From JABMPU01 sp964457455 (GTDB taxonomy: Bacteria; Cloacimonadota; Cloacimonadia; Cloacimonadales; TCS61), in assembly GCA_964457455.1 (NCBI GenBank), contig CAYWJN010000067.1, positions 1 through 14,952 on the forward strand: 14,952 nucleotides of DNA. Reading direction: 5' to 3'. Within the stretch, counting starts at the first letter, position 1. Each line of letters starts with the position of its first letter. Shown piece by piece: positions 13,508 to 14,952 of this stretch. The notes beneath the pieces were generated by a model. That model was not told where the DNA came from. It ran no database searches and was given only the letters and a program-made list of their open reading frames with translations. The translations under genes and the position numbers were made by a program.

Positions 13508-14755
13508 TTATGTTTTCAATTTCTTCTTTTCTGCTGCTGGGAATAAAATATTATTTAAAATCAAACGATAACCAGGTGACTGTTTATGGAGGTCTAACAC
13601 GGTTTCCGGATCACCGATACGATGTTGATAATCTTCAGGGTCGTGTCCGCCATAAAAAGTAAAAGTACCTTTCCCGAAATTTCCGTGTAAATATTTCACT
13701 TCTTCCACTTGGGGAGATTCTCCCATAATAATTACACTTTTCTTAACAAATTCTTTATGAAAAGAGGTCGTCTGACCCAGAAATCCATTGATAACACTTG
13801 TATGACATTGAGTGAGCATGGTTGGAACCGGATCGTATTTTGCAGAGAAATCGAACAATTGAAAATAATCAGCTTCTGCCCCACGAAGTTGAGCATAATC
13901 GCTGGCATCGATACTGGAAAATTCATATTGGTAAGGATTAAATATCAGCGTGAAATTCTCAAAAGCAAAAGTTCGAGAAAAATTTAGTTTGCTTTCAGAT
14001 TCCGGGTCAAAACCATCTCCATCAAAAACAGCATCACAAATATCAATACTTCCTGCTGCAAGAGCAATATCAAAAGTATCTGTGGCTGCACACATGGCAA
14101 ATAAAAATCCACCATTCTTAACATATTCTCGAATTTTTTCAGCAACCACATGTTTCAATTCCCAGACTTTATTGAATCCTAGTTTAGCAGCAAGTTCCTC
14201 ATTATTACGCACATCTTCCTGGTACCAGGCAGTATTTCTGAAACTGGAATAAAACTTTCCATACTGACCTGTAAAATCCTCATGATGTAAATGGAGCCAA
14301 TCATATTCATCGAGCAAACCAGCTAAAACTTCTTCATCCCAAACAGTCTCATAATCAATTTCTGCATAAGTTAAAGCCAGAGTTACGGCATCATCCCACG
14401 GCTGTTTATTGGGTGGAGTATAAATTGCGATTTTCGGCTCTTTCTCTAAAACCACTACATCCATATTGGCTGCATCAATCTCTGCGAGAATGGAAGCCAC
14501 ATTTGCGGAAGAAATCTGCTCAAAAGATACTCCCCTGATATTACAGATATTTTCAATTTCGTAAGAATCATGGATGAGATAAGAACCACCACGATAATTC
14601 AAAAGCCATTTCACAACTATTTGCTTTTGAAGTGCTACAAATGCGATTCCATAAGCTTTGAGGTGATTGGTTTGGGTGATATCCATCGGAATTAGAATCT
14701 CAGCAAAAGCTGAGAAACTGGTTAATATTATTATAATTACTACAATATATTTCAT
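13508..14755 (-). CDS. exported GATase-like protein (often mislabelled 'asparagine synthetase B')
   Basis: A 415-aa precursor with signal peptide 1-18 (cleavage after AFA). The start of the mature protein, ILIPMDITQTNHLKAYGIAFVALQ followed by WLLNYRGGSYLI, is a signature I remember from a family of Bacteroidota-like proteins annotated 'asparagine synthetase B'. None of the Asn synthetase motifs (N-terminal Cys2, PP-loop SGGxDS) is present. Instead residues 108-230 look like a class I glutamine-amidotransferase-like fold: KIAIYTPPNKQPWDDAVTLAL, YDWLHLHHEDF, and a nucleophile-elbow-like GGFLFAMCAATDTFDIALAA with Cys222. GKGTFTFYGGHDPE (361-374) supplies a candidate His371 and acidic residues, as in ThuA/BPL_N-like proteins. 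Substrate and role are unknown; it should act in the periplasm or outside. AAAGGA lies 6 nt before the ATG. A 16-bp palindrome stands just upstream. Confidence 0.75.
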   Translation of the reverse strand: MKYIVVIIIILTSFSAFAEILIPMDITQTNHLKAYGIAFVALQKQIVVKWLLNYRGGSYLIHDSYEIENICNIRGVSFEQISSANVASILAEIDAANMDVVVLEKEPKIAIYTPPNKQPWDDAVTLALTYAEIDYETVWDEEVLAGLLDEYDWLHLHHEDFTGQYGKFYSSFRNTAWYQEDVRNNEELAAKLGFNKVWELKHVVAEKIREYVKNGGFLFAMCAATDTFDIALAAGSIDICDAVFDGDGFDPESESKLNFSRTFAFENFTLIFNPYQYEFSSIDASDYAQLRGAEADYFQLFDFSAKYDPVPTMLTQCHTSVINGFLGQTTSFHKEFVKKSVIIMGESPQVEEVKYLHGNFGKGTFTFYGGHDPEDYQHRIGDPETVLDLHKQSPGYRLILNNILFPAAEKKKLKT

Positions 14756-14771
14756 TTTTTTCCTTTTCTCT

Positions 14772-14808
14772 AAAACTTACCAAATTTTTTAGAAATTTGG
14801 TAAGTTTT
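14772..14808. repeat. perfect 16-bp palindrome (hairpin) between two minus-strand genes
   Basis: AAAACTTACCAAATTT (14772-14787) is exactly complementary to AAATTTGGTAAGTTTT (14793-14808) with a 5-nt loop. On either strand the stem ends in TTTT. It lies just after the partial gene that ends at 14816 and just before the exported GATase-like gene, so it may be a terminator for the first, a leader hairpin of the second, or a dispersed repeat. No second copy was seen in this window. Confidence 0.7.
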
Positions 14809-14815
14809 CCCTAAT

Positions 14816-14952
14816 TCACAAATTCACCTTCACTTCATTCACTGCATCAAAAAATTCGGTCAGCTTTTGTTCGTCAATAAAAGCTTTTTCTTCTTTTAGC
14901 AGGTTAAATTTAGTTTTGGGATGAACTTCGATATATTTTGCTTTTGTTATGT
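14816..14952 (-). CDS. 3' end of an unidentified gene, cut by window edge
   Basis: On the minus strand an uninterrupted frame of 45 codons runs in from the window edge and stops at TGA (14818-14816). Its C-terminal sequence begins ITKAKYIEVHPKTKFNLLKE and ends FFDAVNEVKVNL. Composition (Lys/Glu-rich, with alternating hydrophobic residues) looks like real coding sequence, and it lies just upstream of a same-strand gene. I do not recognise the family from this fragment. The gap to the next start is 60 nt and holds the 16-bp palindrome. Confidence 0.6.
   Translation of the reverse strand, partial: ITKAKYIEVHPKTKFNLLKEEKAFIDEQKLTEFFDAVNEVKVNL

Noticed and set aside
1..14952. tRNA, rRNA, riboswitch or CRISPR array
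   Set aside because: No cloverleaf, conserved rRNA segment, known riboswitch core or regular repeat-spacer pattern was seen by eye on either strand.

Overview
The window is AT-rich and tightly packed. It looks like a Gram-negative, anaerobe-type genome of the FCB (Bacteroidota/Cloacimonadota) kind. Pointers are Lys/Ile/Asn-rich proteins, lipoproteins with classical lipoboxes, an OprO/P-type outer-membrane porin, lamin-tail-domain (LTD) lipoproteins, and an exported GATase-like protein of the sort I remember from Bacteroidota-like genomes under the misleading name 'asparagine synthetase B'. The exact phylum is an inference.

Layout. (1) 1-697, minus: a decayed IS1380-type transposase, broken by a frameshift and an internal deletion and cut by the window edge. 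A 12-bp inverted repeat lies over its start region. (2) 698-1058: intergenic, with a possible 38-aa membrane peptide and the terminator of the next minus-strand gene. (3) 1059-2549, minus: ribosomal protein S1 with five S1 repeats. (4) 2728-11002, plus: seven closely spaced genes, very probably one operon: an ArsR-type regulator without cysteines, a CYTH-like protein, a Ppx/GppA phosphatase, a Na+/phosphate cotransporter with an added Ig-like domain and a PhoU domain, a TctC-TctB fusion, TctA, and an OprO/P-family porin. (5) 11015-12658, plus: two related LTD lipoproteins, with one and two domains, ending in a strong terminator. (6) 12722-13480, plus: an SdiA-regulated-type beta-propeller lipoprotein. 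(7) 13508-14755, minus: the exported GATase-like protein. Upstream of it are a perfect 16-bp palindrome and the 3' end of another minus-strand gene (14816 to the window edge).

How it may work together. The plus-strand cluster joins phosphate and polyphosphate chemistry (CYTH-like, Ppx/GppA, Na/Pi carrier with PhoU) to a full route across the envelope: an outer-membrane anion porin, a membrane-tethered solute-binding protein fused to the small membrane subunit, and the large TctA permease. The inner-membrane phosphate carrier overlaps the TctC-TctB fusion by 4 nt, so they are probably translated together. My inference is that the cluster takes up an anion related to phosphate status, such as a phosphorylated or carboxylated solute, under the local ArsR-type repressor. 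The substrate cannot be read from the sequence. The most unusual parts are the TctC-TctB fusion, the Ig-like extension on the phosphate carrier, and the linkage of a tripartite tricarboxylate transporter to polyphosphate-type enzymes.
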